Below are positions 35,895 to 45,150 of a stretch of 64,000 bases of DNA, one piece after another (within the stretch, counting starts at the first letter, position 1; each line of letters starts with the position of its first letter). This DNA comes from Planctomycetota bacterium (lineage in GTDB: Bacteria; Planctomycetota; UBA1135; GCA-002686595). The notes beneath the pieces are model-generated. The model ran no database searches and was not told the origin of the DNA. It saw only the letters and a program-made list of their open reading frames with translations. The stretch is from positions 36,100-100,099 of the forward strand of contig DUBE01000034.1 in assembly GCA_012960475.1 (NCBI GenBank). Direction: 5' to 3'. Position numbers and translations under genes: made by a program.

Positions 35895-36330
35895 CGGGTT
35901 CGCCCAGGAGCACCCACTCCTCAAGGATGACCATGGCCGCCCAGGCATCCGAGCGGTCGCGGATTTCGGCGCCCCGGTAGCCCGCATCGTGGAGCCGGAC
36001 TTCGGCTTCCTTCGTGGAGAGGTGTTCGTTTCGCAGGATCACTTTGAGGTTCTTGAAGCGTGCTTGGAGCTTAGGCGCAAAAGCGCGGATCAAAACGGAA
36101 CGTGCGCTGTCGGAGCCGTCCGCATTCAGCGGCAGGCCAATCAAGATGACTCCCAGTTGACGATCCACCGCCAGGGCGTCGATGGCCCTGAGCAGGGCCT
36201 CGCTTTCTCCAGGTCCATGCCAGGTCTCCAGCGGCTCGATGATCAAACGCAGTGGATCGCTGATGGCAAAGCCCGTGTGCTTGGAGCCGGGGTCAATGGC
36301 CAGGGCGCTGCCTGGGGGGAGCGCGCTCAA
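35866..36330 (-). CDS. ruvX: Putative Holliday junction resolvase / pre-16S rRNA nuclease
   Basis: YqgF/RuvX family RNase H-fold nuclease, 154 residues. The N-terminal A-I-D-P-G-S-K-H-T-G-F-A holds the first catalytic Asp (DxGxxxxG pattern). V-I-L-I-G-L-P-L-N-A-D-G is the second motif, with E of NEHLSTKEAE and D of DRSDAWAA completing the acidic site. It begins 4 nt inside the manC stop (overlap) and ends the alr-asmA-manC-ruvX run. Confidence 0.92.
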   Translation of the reverse strand: MSALPPGSALAIDPGSKHTGFAISDPLRLIIEPLETWHGPGESEALLRAIDALAVDRQLGVILIGLPLNADGSDSARSVLIRAFAPKLQARFKNLKVILRNEHLSTKEAEVRLHDAGYRGAEIRDRSDAWAAMVILEEWVLLGEPVTLEPEARD

Positions 36331-37424
36331 AGGAATTGGGGCCCCTGGGTTTCGAGCAGATCCACCAACTTGCGCACGTCCTGGCCGCGATCCCGGGGAG
36401 CCACCAGCACCGCATTGCCTGCGCGCACCACAACCAGATTCTCGACGCCCAGCAGGGAGATCAGGGTCTCGGGGGGCGTGTGCACTATGCAGTTGTGGGC
36501 ATCGAGCGCTATCAGATCACCGCCCCCGTCCGCGTGGTTGCCCTGGGAGTCTGCGGGCACCACTTCGGTCAGGCTCTCCCAGGAACCAACATCGCTCCAG
36601 GAAAGGTCGGCCGGGAACACCAGCACCTGTTCGGCTTTTTCCAGGATTGCGGTGTCTATGCTGGCGGACTCCAGTGTTTCATAGACGGGCGTGAGGTCTG
36701 TCAATTTCGGAGCGTCCTTGAGCGCTTGATGCGTTCCGGGCGCGTATTGGGAAAGGGCGGCGCTGATGGCGCCGCTGCTCCAAACGAACATGCCACTGTT
36801 CCACAGGAATTGACCGGACTCGAGGTATTGCAAGGCGCGCTCGGCATCGGGCTTCTCCACGAAGCGCTGCACTGCATGGGCCTTTGTTTCGGTGGCGCCT
36901 TGGGTTGCGCTGCATACTTGTTCCTCGCCAACCTCGATCCAACCGAATCCCGTGGCAGGGTGGGTCGGGCGTATGCCCAGAGTGATCAGGGCTTCGGGTC
37001 GTTCCTGGGCCGTGCGCACCGCTGTGTCGAGTAGGTCTTGAAAGGCACCTTTCGGGGCGACGATGTGGTCCGCTGGCAAGACAATCTGCACGGCATCGGG
37101 ATTCTTGCGCGTGATGTGGGCGTTGGCGAGGGCAATGGCGGGCAAGGTGTTCTTGCCACAGGGTTCCGCCAGGATTTGGTTCGTGGGAATTGATGGGCAC
37201 ACCTCGGCGGATGCTTGAGTGTGGGCTTCTCCAGTTACGATCCAGATTTGCTCGGGTGGGATCCAGCCACTGAGGCGCTCGCAAGTCGCGGCCAAGAGGG
37301 ATTGCTCCTTCCCTATGGGCAAGAACTGCTTGGGTTGGGATCGACGGCTGGCGGGCCAGAATCGGGTTCCTCGGCCGCCGGCAAGGATGACCACTTGGAT
37401 GTCAGGTTTGGGTGAGTCGTGCAT
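36327..37424 (-). CDS. manC: Mannose-1-phosphate guanylyltransferase
   Basis: Makes GDP-mannose from mannose-1-phosphate and GTP for glycan synthesis. It has 365 residues, the short form without a fused isomerase domain. The nucleotide-binding loop is V-V-I-L-A-G-G-R-G-T-R-F-W-P-A-S-R, followed by PKQFL. P-A-D-H-I-V, FVEKPD and NSGMFVW are family signatures, and ADLSWSDVGSW is the C-terminal motif of ManC. It overlaps ruvX by 4 nt and starts 25 nt after the AsmA-like gene. Confidence 0.94.
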   Translation of the reverse strand: MHDSPKPDIQVVILAGGRGTRFWPASRRSQPKQFLPIGKEQSLLAATCERLSGWIPPEQIWIVTGEAHTQASAEVCPSIPTNQILAEPCGKNTLPAIALANAHITRKNPDAVQIVLPADHIVAPKGAFQDLLDTAVRTAQERPEALITLGIRPTHPATGFGWIEVGEEQVCSATQGATETKAHAVQRFVEKPDAERALQYLESGQFLWNSGMFVWSSGAISAALSQYAPGTHQALKDAPKLTDLTPVYETLESASIDTAILEKAEQVLVFPADLSWSDVGSWESLTEVVPADSQGNHADGGGDLIALDAHNCIVHTPPETLISLLGVENLVVVRAGNAVLVAPRDRGQDVRKLVDLLETQGPQFL

Positions 37425-37448
37425 GGGCTGGTGGCGTGGGCGGATGTT

Positions 37449-40400
37449 CTACCAGACCCGTGGAAGGGTCGAGAGTGGTGGAATTGGCAAGCGGCGTCCC
37501 TGGCGCTGGTGGCTGGTGAAGCGGCTCAGGAATCCCCGGGCCAGCACTATGGGCCGGCTCATGTCGCCTTCGATGGAAATTCGAATTAGCTCGTCCTGTA
37601 GCAAGTAGATGATCTTGTTCAAGATGCCAAACTTGTCGACTAGGCTATAGCGCACTTCCATCGAGTAGTTCAGATCTCCTTCAATGTCGAGGGTGCCTTC
37701 GCCCACGAGCGAGAGCAAATCACTCTTGAGCCGCATGCCGCTCATGCTGATCACACCGTCTTCAAGGTTGATCCAGGTTTCCATGTTGCTAAAGGTCGCC
37801 GTGCTGTCGAAGCCCAGGGTGGCGAAGAGCGCTTGAAAAACCGGGATAGCCCAGAGGCTCGAGTCGCTGAACTCGATGCGTCCGGTTCCGCGAACCCCCA
37901 GAAGGTCTCCCAGTTCTCCGCTCAGCCGCAGGTTTCCGTTCAGCTGTCCTTCGTTGGCGAATTCTGACTGAAACATGCCACGTGTCAGCTGGCCCACATC
38001 CACAGTCTGCAAAGCTGCCGACAGGCTGAAGGGGAAGGGGTCGGCAAGGTCCATGGAAAAGAAACTTGCCGTTCCCCCTTGTTTGAGTCCTTCGGTGGCC
38101 AGTTGTCCCCCTTCAAATCCTGCGTGAAAGTCCTCAATCACCAGCCGTGGCTCGATGAATGTGGCTTGGAAAGACGCGCCCTCAAGGTTGCGGCCCGCGA
38201 GGGATGCGTTCAAGTCCACCACCTTGACTCGCACCCGTATCCCACCTTCCTCGCTGATCAGGGTGACTTCTGATTGCCCCATGCGCTGAACTTCTATTGG
38301 CAGGCCGATGGCCATGCTTGCATCCCGAAGGGTGACGCTGCCATCGAAGCGCACCATTGGTGCCTTACCTTCTGTGATGATCAGCTCAAGGACTCCTGAC
38401 TCGATCGAGAGCAGGCCCTGGGCATTGAGTTCCTCTATTAGCGCTGCAGCAGTCTCTTCACCCAAAAGCAGATTGAGTTGACGTTCGTGCAAGGGAACAT
38501 CCCTGGCTTGGATGTTGGTTATCGCGTGTACTTCCGTGGTGTTTGGATCGAGCTTCAGGCCGGTCAGTACCGCTGTGATGCCGGCGACACTGATTTCCAG
38601 TTGAGGGCTGGTGATCAAGCCTTCGGGGGTGAGCACCATCCTCCCGCGTACGGGTCCCACGGGTTCAGGAAAAGCAGGGATGGTGATCAGAGGGCAGTCC
38701 AGCCAAAGAGCTGTGCTTGAGATCGGTTGCCCCGGCCTGAAGAGGATGTGGCCATCGGCGAAACCGTTGATCTTGCTGCCTTCGGGGATCAGAGAGGCGA
38801 TCAGCTTGGCCAGTTCCGGGTCTTCTATGTCTATTCCGGCTGCGCGGATGTCTACCTGCCAATCGGATAATGGCTCAGGCTCGCATGCGAGGCTGAGCAG
38901 CGGGGCCGCATGGTCAGGGCTTGAGGCGCGCAGGGCCAGCTTCAAGTTCGTGGTTTCGAGGGGATCATCATCATTTTGCAGTTGCCCCACCAAGGCCGCC
39001 TGGCCGCTCAACTGCAGCGGGGCAATCTGGCCCCCTAGTACCTGTACGGTCAGTCCATCGCTGGGTGTCTTGAGCAGAGCTTCCAAAGTGAAGGGCAGGT
39101 CTTCCCGTTGTCGCCAGAGCTGAATGGCAGCCGTGCAGGCAGCACCGCCGAGGTGCTCTTCGAAGCCTGTGCTCAAGCGCGCGTCTGTGTCGCTGACCAG
39201 TGCCGCAATGTTTGGGGCGCTGAGGTCAATTCCATCCAGGTTCAGGCGCAGCCAGGATGCACGTCCGAGAAGTGGACCGAAGCTGGCGTGTCCTTCCAGG
39301 TTGGTTTGGGTTGCAAAGGGCTCGCTGGACCCTTGCAGGTTCAGGCGAACGACACTTGCCTGTTCCTTCAAGTTGAGGGGTGTGGCCTGCACCGAAACAG
39401 TCCCGCTGGCGTTCATCAGGGGCATATTTCCCGCCGCCCAACGAAATGAAGTGTTGTTGAAGTCGAGTTGAAGATCTGTGGAGAGTGCCTGGTAGGCCAG
39501 CACTTTCTGCAACACCAGCTCGAAGTCGATGGCTCCACCGTGGGGGTCAAACTCGGGCCGGATCTGGCCAACAGTCTTGACTCCCGAGAGCCCTTCGAGA
39601 GCGGCAAAGAGCTCTTCCTCCACTGTGAAGTGGTCCCCTGCAATGGAGATCAACATCTCGCTGGTAACGTCCTGGTCCAGCGACAACTTGTCCAGCCAAC
39701 GGGCCCGAGTACGAAACATGCCCGCTACGCGGGCCGGGCCTGTGGGATGCTGTCCGCGCAGGCTGACCAGGGCGAGTTCATCCGCCATATGGCGATCGGG
39801 CGTGAAGCCATGCAGCACCAGCCCCGTTATATCGCTCACCCGGGCGGGGAACCCCAGATTGCGCTGACCATCCTGCTCTCGATTTGGGTCTCCGTAATAG
39901 GCTGCGCTGGTTTCCTCGTGGGGCTTGATTACGATCTGGCGTGGGATCAGGGTCTGGGGTCGTTCTGCGGTCCAGGCACCTGTGGGCACCGCCAGCCAGG
40001 CCAGGACCTGGCCCCCGCCCGAGGGTTGCAGCATGCCTTCCAAATCACTCACGGTTTGACTGCGTCCCAAGTGGGGCAGTATCTGGTCTTCCCAATCCAC
40101 GCGTGGGACATGGAGCCAGAGCTCCAGGTCCTGGCCAGCAGGCGCAGCCGTGCCCGCTCTGGCTGCTACCTCAGCCTGCAAGCCGTGCAGGTCAAATTCC
40201 AGTTGGGTTTGCAGGCCCCAGGACAAGATGTCGCCGTCGTCGGTGAGTTGCAGGTCCGCGACTAGTGCCGCACGCAGGGTCAGGTTTGGGTCGACGTTGA
40301 TGTCCGGATCCGGCAGACCGAGGTCGTTGGCTGGCAGGATTGCCTTCCCAGCTTGCAGGTTGAGCGTGCCCTGCAAGTCGAGAGGTTCGCCGTACTCAGC

Positions 40401-41183
40401 ACGGGTCAGGTTCATCTGTACTCCAATGCTCCCGGCGGGCTGCCAAAGTTTCACTTGCTGTCGCAGTTCTTGGGGCAGCCAGGCTTGTTCCGCCAAGAGT
40501 TCCAGCAAGACTGCATCGCATGCGGTTCGGGCCCGGATGGCTCCCAGGTCATCTAGTGTGGAGTGAAACCAGAGGGGTGTGCGGGTTGTGGGAGTCCCTT
40601 CCAATTTGCCTTGGACAATCCACTCGCCTGCTTGTCGCTGGGCTCCCATGTCCAGGACTCCAAGATCGGTCCATCCTCCGGTTTCGGCGCGCACATGTAG
40701 GTCAAGCCCATCTACCTGCATGGGGGGGGTGTCGTTCAGGCCCATGGGTCTTCCCGCGCCGTCATCGATCAGGGAGAGTGCCTCTAGGAAGGGTCTGGTG
40801 AGCCACATGGCACCTGCTTCCGCCACGATCCCATCGATTCCGAGTCCACGGCCCGAATTCCAATCAATGAAGAGGCGCAGGCGTTCGATTTCCAATCGGC
40901 CGTCCTGGGCTTCCAGAGTGACCCCGTGCAGTACCAGTTCCCGCTTCAGGGGCGCAAATCCCACGGCACGTACTTGTACCTCCATCTCTGAACCCAACCT
41001 GCCTCGCAAGAGGTTTGCCAGGGCATTGGTGGTCACACTGGTGTCAATCAACAGTCCCCAGGCGGCGAGGCCCAACAAGACAAGCCAGCCTCCCAGGGCC
41101 ATCAAGAGCCAGGCGACCCGGCGACCCGCACCGGATGAGCGGTCGCTGTGCTCAGGAGTCGAAGAGTTGGAGGCTGGGGACAC
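37449..41183 (-). CDS. Large AsmA/TamB-like envelope protein
   Basis: A 1244-residue protein. One N-terminal membrane helix (about residues 24-48) anchors a long periplasmic beta-rich region. The start of the periplasmic part (GRLGSEMEVQVRAVGFAPLKRELVLHGVTLEAQDGRLEIERLRLFIDW) has the typical AsmA N-terminal pattern. The C-terminus (SFEGGQLATEG-like repeats, LNGNLRLSGELGDLLGVRGTGRIEFSDSSLW, MSGMRLKSDLLSLVGEGTLDIEGDLNYSMEVRY) matches AsmA_2/DUF3971-type domains. The family is linked to lipid transport or outer-membrane assembly. It starts 6 nt after alr. Confidence 0.85.
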   Translation of the reverse strand: MSPASNSSTPEHSDRSSGAGRRVAWLLMALGGWLVLLGLAAWGLLIDTSVTTNALANLLRGRLGSEMEVQVRAVGFAPLKRELVLHGVTLEAQDGRLEIERLRLFIDWNSGRGLGIDGIVAEAGAMWLTRPFLEALSLIDDGAGRPMGLNDTPPMQVDGLDLHVRAETGGWTDLGVLDMGAQRQAGEWIVQGKLEGTPTTRTPLWFHSTLDDLGAIRARTACDAVLLELLAEQAWLPQELRQQVKLWQPAGSIGVQMNLTRAEYGEPLDLQGTLNLQAGKAILPANDLGLPDPDINVDPNLTLRAALVADLQLTDDGDILSWGLQTQLEFDLHGLQAEVAARAGTAAPAGQDLELWLHVPRVDWEDQILPHLGRSQTVSDLEGMLQPSGGGQVLAWLAVPTGAWTAERPQTLIPRQIVIKPHEETSAAYYGDPNREQDGQRNLGFPARVSDITGLVLHGFTPDRHMADELALVSLRGQHPTGPARVAGMFRTRARWLDKLSLDQDVTSEMLISIAGDHFTVEEELFAALEGLSGVKTVGQIRPEFDPHGGAIDFELVLQKVLAYQALSTDLQLDFNNTSFRWAAGNMPLMNASGTVSVQATPLNLKEQASVVRLNLQGSSEPFATQTNLEGHASFGPLLGRASWLRLNLDGIDLSAPNIAALVSDTDARLSTGFEEHLGGAACTAAIQLWRQREDLPFTLEALLKTPSDGLTVQVLGGQIAPLQLSGQAALVGQLQNDDDPLETTNLKLALRASSPDHAAPLLSLACEPEPLSDWQVDIRAAGIDIEDPELAKLIASLIPEGSKINGFADGHILFRPGQPISSTALWLDCPLITIPAFPEPVGPVRGRMVLTPEGLITSPQLEISVAGITAVLTGLKLDPNTTEVHAITNIQARDVPLHERQLNLLLGEETAAALIEELNAQGLLSIESGVLELIITEGKAPMVRFDGSVTLRDASMAIGLPIEVQRMGQSEVTLISEEGGIRVRVKVVDLNASLAGRNLEGASFQATFIEPRLVIEDFHAGFEGGQLATEGLKQGGTASFFSMDLADPFPFSLSAALQTVDVGQLTRGMFQSEFANEGQLNGNLRLSGELGDLLGVRGTGRIEFSDSSLWAIPVFQALFATLGFDSTATFSNMETWINLEDGVISMSGMRLKSDLLSLVGEGTLDIEGDLNYSMEVRYSLVDKFGILNKIIYLLQDELIRISIEGDMSRPIVLARGFLSRFTSHQRQGRRLPIPPLSTLPRVW

Positions 41184-41188
41184 TGGGT

Positions 41189-42448
41189 TCAGGATACGTC
41201 ACCCGCGAGGGGCAATTCCGTCGAAGAAGTCCCGGCCGGGGTTTGCTGCGTCAGATTCACCAGCTTCCGAGTCGGCGCATTGCTGGACCCGGCCGTCTGG
41301 GCAGGCACCAGCAACTCGCCCCTTTCCCGGGGCAGCCGAACCACCCGCGGCCCGATGGAGCAAGAAATATCATAGGGAATGGTCCCTGCTCCCCGCGCCA
41401 CCTGATCAAGCGTGATTTTCTCTTCCCTGTCTGTGCCGATCAAGGTCACCGCATCGCCCACCAGCACACCTTTGATTTCGGTCACATCCAAAGTCACATA
41501 GTCCATGGAGATGCGTCCTATGAAAGCAGCGCGCTGACCACGCAGCAGGGCTTCTCCACGACTGGCCAAGGCGAAGGGAATGCCGTCGGCATAGCCCATG
41601 GGGATGGTCGCCACGCGGGTCGGTCTACGGGCGATGAAGTCCGGGCCGTAGCCGACCGAAGCGCCTATGGGAACGTCCTTGAGCATTACCACCTGGCTGT
41701 GCAGGGAGAGCACCGGCTGCAAGTCCTGCTGGCCTGCTCCTTCGAGGGTTGCTGCCCCCAAGGCCGCGATCCCGACGCGTACGGTGTTTCCCACCAGATG
41801 GGGTGCAGTGAAGAGAGTTGCCGAGTTGAAGGCGTGCACCCAGCCCTGCCAGGGTCCGCGCCGGGTGACTTCTGCTTGGACTGCTTTCAGTCCTTTCATT
41901 TGTTCCACGGTTCTGGGCGACCATCCTGCAGGATCTATGACGTGAGTCATGAGCCCCACAAGGTTGATGTTTCGAGCTCCTTCCAGGGCATCCAGCATGG
42001 TCTTCGCCCGGTGGCAGGGTACGCCCAGGCGTCCCATGCCCGTATCCACGTTGAGGTGTACTTGGGCTTTGACACCCAAGCGTCCCGCTAGTTGTTCCAA
42101 CTGCAGGCAGCGGTCGAGGGTGTGCAAGCCGATGTGGATCTTCATTCGCAAACAGGCGGCCAGTTCTGTTTCGATCACCGTCCCCAACACCAGAATGGGC
42201 AAGTCGATTCCCATGGCGCGCAATTGCAGGGCTTCCTCGGAGGTTCCGACCCCCAGGGCTCCGATCCCTGCGCGCAGTGCGTGGTGTGCAATCAAGTCGG
42301 CCCCATGGCCATAGGCGTCGGCTTTGACAACCAGCAGAATGCGTGTGCCCGGGCCTGCTCGTTGACGAATGATCGCGAGGTTGTGGGTCAGGGCGTCGAG
42401 ATCGATCTCGGCCCATGCCCGATGGGGTTGCATGTCGCAGGGTTGCAC
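41189..42448 (-). CDS. alr: Alanine racemase
   Basis: PLP enzyme that makes D-alanine for peptidoglycan. A-W-A-E-I-D-L-D-A-L-T-H-N-L begins the barrel, and V-V-K-A-D-A-Y-G-H-G contains the PLP Lys. H-L-N-V-D-T-G-M-G-R-L-G and YGPDFIARRPTRVATIPMGYADG (Arg and the catalytic-side Tyr region) are typical, as is the C-terminal GRISMDYVTLDV. It has 419 residues, slightly long owing to a C-terminal Pro/Ser/Thr-rich tail. ATG 42433 is an alternative start. Confidence 0.95.
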   Translation of the reverse strand: MQPCDMQPHRAWAEIDLDALTHNLAIIRQRAGPGTRILLVVKADAYGHGADLIAHHALRAGIGALGVGTSEEALQLRAMGIDLPILVLGTVIETELAACLRMKIHIGLHTLDRCLQLEQLAGRLGVKAQVHLNVDTGMGRLGVPCHRAKTMLDALEGARNINLVGLMTHVIDPAGWSPRTVEQMKGLKAVQAEVTRRGPWQGWVHAFNSATLFTAPHLVGNTVRVGIAALGAATLEGAGQQDLQPVLSLHSQVVMLKDVPIGASVGYGPDFIARRPTRVATIPMGYADGIPFALASRGEALLRGQRAAFIGRISMDYVTLDVTEIKGVLVGDAVTLIGTDREEKITLDQVARGAGTIPYDISCSIGPRVVRLPRERGELLVPAQTAGSSNAPTRKLVNLTQQTPAGTSSTELPLAGDVS

Positions 42449-42779
42449 ACGGTCGAGGATAGTGCTGGGGAGCGCTCGTTCAAGGTTTCCCGAAATCCTC
42501 TGGGTCTCGGGGGGGCGTGACTCGTTCCGTGCAGTTGTGTGTATGCCTGTTCGGCTCTATTGACCCTTGGGAGGGCTCTCCGGGGGTCATGGGGGAGGGT
42601 CCGCCGATCTTCACGGGGGAGCGCTGGGGGCAGAGAGTGGTTTGCTCTGGCTGTTTGTCGATTGCTTTGTTCTAGACAGTTGACAAGTCGGTGATCGGTC
42701 GCCACCCTCTTCGGTGCGTTACGGAATCTTCAACCTCAAACCCAAAAGAATGGCTGCCGTTCAGGTAGCTAAGACCAAC
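42449..42779. other. Divergent upstream region of alr and the histone-fold gene
   Basis: About 330 bp without a secure gene. TTGACA at 42680-42685 matches a -35 box for the plus-strand gene, but no clear -10 follows at 16-18 nt. A G/C-rich stretch near 42500-42620 contains runs of GGGGG. No RNA gene is recognised. In-frame starts for the histone-fold protein exist at 42714 and 42750 but lack Shine-Dalgarno sites. Confidence 0.45.
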
Positions 42780-43004
42780 ATGGCTCGGAAAAAGAAAAAG
42801 GCCACCAAGAAGGCCAAGCGTCGTGGCAAGAAGGCCCCCGCTGATCTGATCATCAGCAAGTCCCGCACCAAGAACTCCGTGGGCCTCCGGATCTCCGGCG
42901 ATTTCTACGCTGCGCTGGACGTGGCAGTGCGCGACATGATCGCGTGCGCGGAAGCTCGCGCTGCGTCCAACAACAGGGGAACCCTGCGTCCCCACGATCT
43001 TTGA
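42780..43004 (+). CDS. Bacterial histone-fold DNA-binding protein with Lys-rich tail
   Basis: A 74-residue protein from ATG 42780, or 84 residues from ATG 42750. The first 18 residues are almost all Lys/Arg/Ala (A-R-K-K-K-K-A-T-K-K-A-K-R-R). They are followed by one histone-fold-like unit: S-K-S-R-T-K then helix-loop (RISGDFYAALDVAVRDMIACAEARAASNN) and R-G-T-L-R-P-H-D-L. The last block matches the helix-2/helix-3 end of histone-fold proteins (RxTxxxxDL), with the Arg-Thr pair and Asp. I infer a chromatin or nucleoid protein. A strong terminator follows 55 nt downstream, so it is probably monocistronic. Confidence 0.8.
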   Translation: MARKKKKATKKAKRRGKKAPADLIISKSRTKNSVGLRISGDFYAALDVAVRDMIACAEARAASNNRGTLRPHDL

Positions 43005-43020
43005 TCGCTGGCTAAGGACC

Positions 43021-43039
43021 CATGAGCGAACGCTCATCG
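43021..43039 (+). repeat. Perfect palindrome ATGAGCG/CGCTCAT
   Basis: ATGAGCG AA CGCTCAT at 43022-43037 lies between the histone-fold stop and its terminator. It could be a stability hairpin in the mRNA tail or a protein-binding site. There is no evidence for either. Confidence 0.4.
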
Positions 43040-43058
43040 GGTACTTGTCTCGAGTCAC

Positions 43059-43094
43059 AGCGCCCCTCCGTCGTTGACGGTGGGGCGCTTTTGT
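43059..43094 (+). terminator. Rho-independent terminator
   Basis: A long stem pairs GCGCCCC-T-CCGTC with GACGG-T-GGGGCGC around GTT, then TTTTGTT follows. It ends transcription of the histone-fold gene. It may work on the minus strand too, but tsaB stops at 43120 and the T-run favours the plus strand. Confidence 0.88.
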
Positions 43095-43119
43095 TGAGGG
43101 GTTTTTTCTGCGGTCGTTC

Positions 43120-43794
43120 TCAGCGAGCGCGCATTTTGGGCGTGAATGCTGCCAGATAGAGGGGTCGCAAATCTTCAGGGGCGGTTGGGCCATTCCGTTG
43201 CAAGTGCTTGAGGCCCAACTGCAGCAGGCTGGCAGCTTCGGGCTTGATGCCGCCTACTACTTCTGTTTCCTCGTCTCCTTCCAATCCAGCTGCGAGCAGG
43301 CCAGCAGCATCGGTCAAGAGTGGAATTCCCCGAGGCAAGGATTCAGCAGCTTCTTCGATAAGAATCCTGGTGGGGGGGCAGAGAACTTCGGGCAGTTCGT
43401 TCGCCTGACGGTAGTGGGAGTATTGCAGGGCTCCGCCTCGGGCGTCTTGCAAGACCATCACTTCCGAGTGTTGGGCAGCGGATTCCAGGTAGTTCCAGGC
43501 CATGGTTTCGTGGGAAGGCAGACCCACCAGTTGTGCTCCGTTGCCCCGTGCCAGGCCCAGGGCGGTGGCGGTCGCAACACGCAGGCCGGTAAAGCTGCCG
43601 GGACCAAGACCCAACACCAAGACCTCAAGTTGGCGAGGGTGGACGCCAGCCTGCTGGCAGAGTTGCGCGAGGCAGGGAACCATGTCGCTGGCGTGAGCAC
43701 GCGAGCCAGTCAGGTCTTGGGTCAAGATCTGGCCCTCGACAATGAGCGCCAAGGAGGCTGCTCGGGTGGAGGATTCCAATGCGGCAGCAATCAT
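43120..43794 (-). CDS. tsaB: tRNA threonylcarbamoyladenosine biosynthesis protein TsaB
   Basis: ASKHA-fold partner of TsaD in making t6A37 of tRNA, 224 residues. The start ATG at 43794 overlaps the glmM stop (ATGA). The N-terminal A-L-E-S-S-T-R-A-A-S-L-A-L strand, H-A-S-D-M-V-P and L-G-P-G-S-F-T-G-L-R-V are family signatures. It is the last gene of the ftsH-folP-cda-glmM-tsaB run. Confidence 0.92.
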   Translation of the reverse strand: MIAAALESSTRAASLALIVEGQILTQDLTGSRAHASDMVPCLAQLCQQAGVHPRQLEVLVLGLGPGSFTGLRVATATALGLARGNGAQLVGLPSHETMAWNYLESAAQHSEVMVLQDARGGALQYSHYRQANELPEVLCPPTRILIEEAAESLPRGIPLLTDAAGLLAAGLEGDEETEVVGGIKPEAASLLQLGLKHLQRNGPTAPEDLRPLYLAAFTPKMRAR

Positions 43795-45146
43795 TTCCCA
43801 GGGCCGATTTCGTGAATCAGGCAATCCGCCATGTTCTGGGCCAAGCGTTGGATGAGTTCCGCATCCGGTCCCTCAACCATCACGCGCGCCAGGGGTTCGG
43901 TGCCGGAATAGCGCAAGAGCACCCGCCCATGGCTGCCCAGGGCTTCTTCCGCCTCTGCGACCTTTGCCATGACACGCGGATTGCGGGAGAGGTCCGGCTT
44001 GGACCCCACCGTGACGTTGAGCAGCACCTGAGGCAGGCGTTGGTACGCGCTGGCGAGGCTCGAGAGGCTCTCGCCTGTTTGGGACAGTACTTCGAGTACC
44101 GCCAATGCTGTGGCCAGGCCATCACCGATGAATGCCGTGCGTTCCCCGAGTACCACGTGGCCGGACTGTTCACCACCCAGAGCCAGTCCTTCCCGGCGCA
44201 TGGCTTCCACAACCGCACGGTCGCCAACAGTGGTTTCAATTACGCTGACCCCTACTTCCTCCAGGGCTATGTGAAGGGCACGGTTGCTCATCACCGTGGC
44301 GGCCAGCTTGTTCTGGGGCAGGCTGCCTTGCTTGGCGCCATGGCGGCCTAGAATGGTCAGGATTCCGTCGCCGTCCACAAGGGTTCCATGCTCGTCCACC
44401 AACATGCAACGGTCCCCGTCTCCGTCTAGGGCGATACCGAGCAGAGCGCCCTCGGCCTGTACAGTTCTCATCAGAGTTTCAGGATGAGTGGAGCCGCAGT
44501 CTTGATTGATGTTCTTTCCGTCTGGGTTGTGGGCCAAGGGGATCACCTGGGCGCCGACTTTGGTTAGCACCCGGGGTCCCACCTTGCTGCCCGCGCCGTT
44601 GGCACAGTCAAGCACGATCTTGGCCTGCTCAAGGTTGAGGCCCGCGCCCAATTCTTCGATCAGGTAACGCTCATAACTGCTCTCGAGCTCCAGTTCGGGA
44701 ACCAAGAGCCTGTTGTCCTGAGCTGAGCTGGTCAATGGGTCTTCAGCGCGCAGGAGATCCTCGATGCGTCCCTGCTCTTCATCGCTGAGTTTGTCTCCAT
44801 CGCGGCCAAAGATCTTGATGCCGTTGTCCTGGGAGGGATTGTGGGAAGCGCTTACCATGATGCCCAGAGCCGCGTTTTCCTTGCGTACAAGCCAGGCGAG
44901 ACCCGGCGTGGGCAAGAGCCCCGCGCTGCGGGAACTGACTCCTGCCTGCCTCAAGCCTTCGGCCAAAGCTGCTTCAAGCCAGCGTCCGGACTCCCGGCCG
45001 TCATGGGCCAAGAGGGCCTGTGCGCCTTTGCTGCCCAGCACCATTCCGGCTGCGCGTCCCACCAATGCAGCACCCTGGGGGGTCAGCCAACCTTGGGTCG
45101 CCTGTCCTCGAATGCCGTCGGTGCCAAAGATCTCTTCGCTCGCCAT
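43791..45146 (-). CDS. glmM: Phosphoglucosamine mutase
   Basis: Converts glucosamine-6-phosphate to glucosamine-1-phosphate for UDP-GlcNAc and peptidoglycan. It has 451 residues from ATG 45146 (MASEEIFGTDGIRG), 4 nt after the upstream stop. A longer in-frame start would overlap that gene. The active-site loop is M-V-S-A-S-H-N-P with phospho-Ser, the metal loop is D-G-D-G-D-R, G-G-E-Q-S-G-H is the sugar loop, and R-Y-S-G-T-E is the phosphate-binding loop. GlmM next to a c-di-AMP synthase is typical across bacteria. Confidence 0.95.
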   Translation of the reverse strand: MASEEIFGTDGIRGQATQGWLTPQGAALVGRAAGMVLGSKGAQALLAHDGRESGRWLEAALAEGLRQAGVSSRSAGLLPTPGLAWLVRKENAALGIMVSASHNPSQDNGIKIFGRDGDKLSDEEQGRIEDLLRAEDPLTSSAQDNRLLVPELELESSYERYLIEELGAGLNLEQAKIVLDCANGAGSKVGPRVLTKVGAQVIPLAHNPDGKNINQDCGSTHPETLMRTVQAEGALLGIALDGDGDRCMLVDEHGTLVDGDGILTILGRHGAKQGSLPQNKLAATVMSNRALHIALEEVGVSVIETTVGDRAVVEAMRREGLALGGEQSGHVVLGERTAFIGDGLATALAVLEVLSQTGESLSSLASAYQRLPQVLLNVTVGSKPDLSRNPRVMAKVAEAEEALGSHGRVLLRYSGTEPLARVMVEGPDAELIQRLAQNMADCLIHEIGPGK

Positions 45147-45150
45147 GGGA

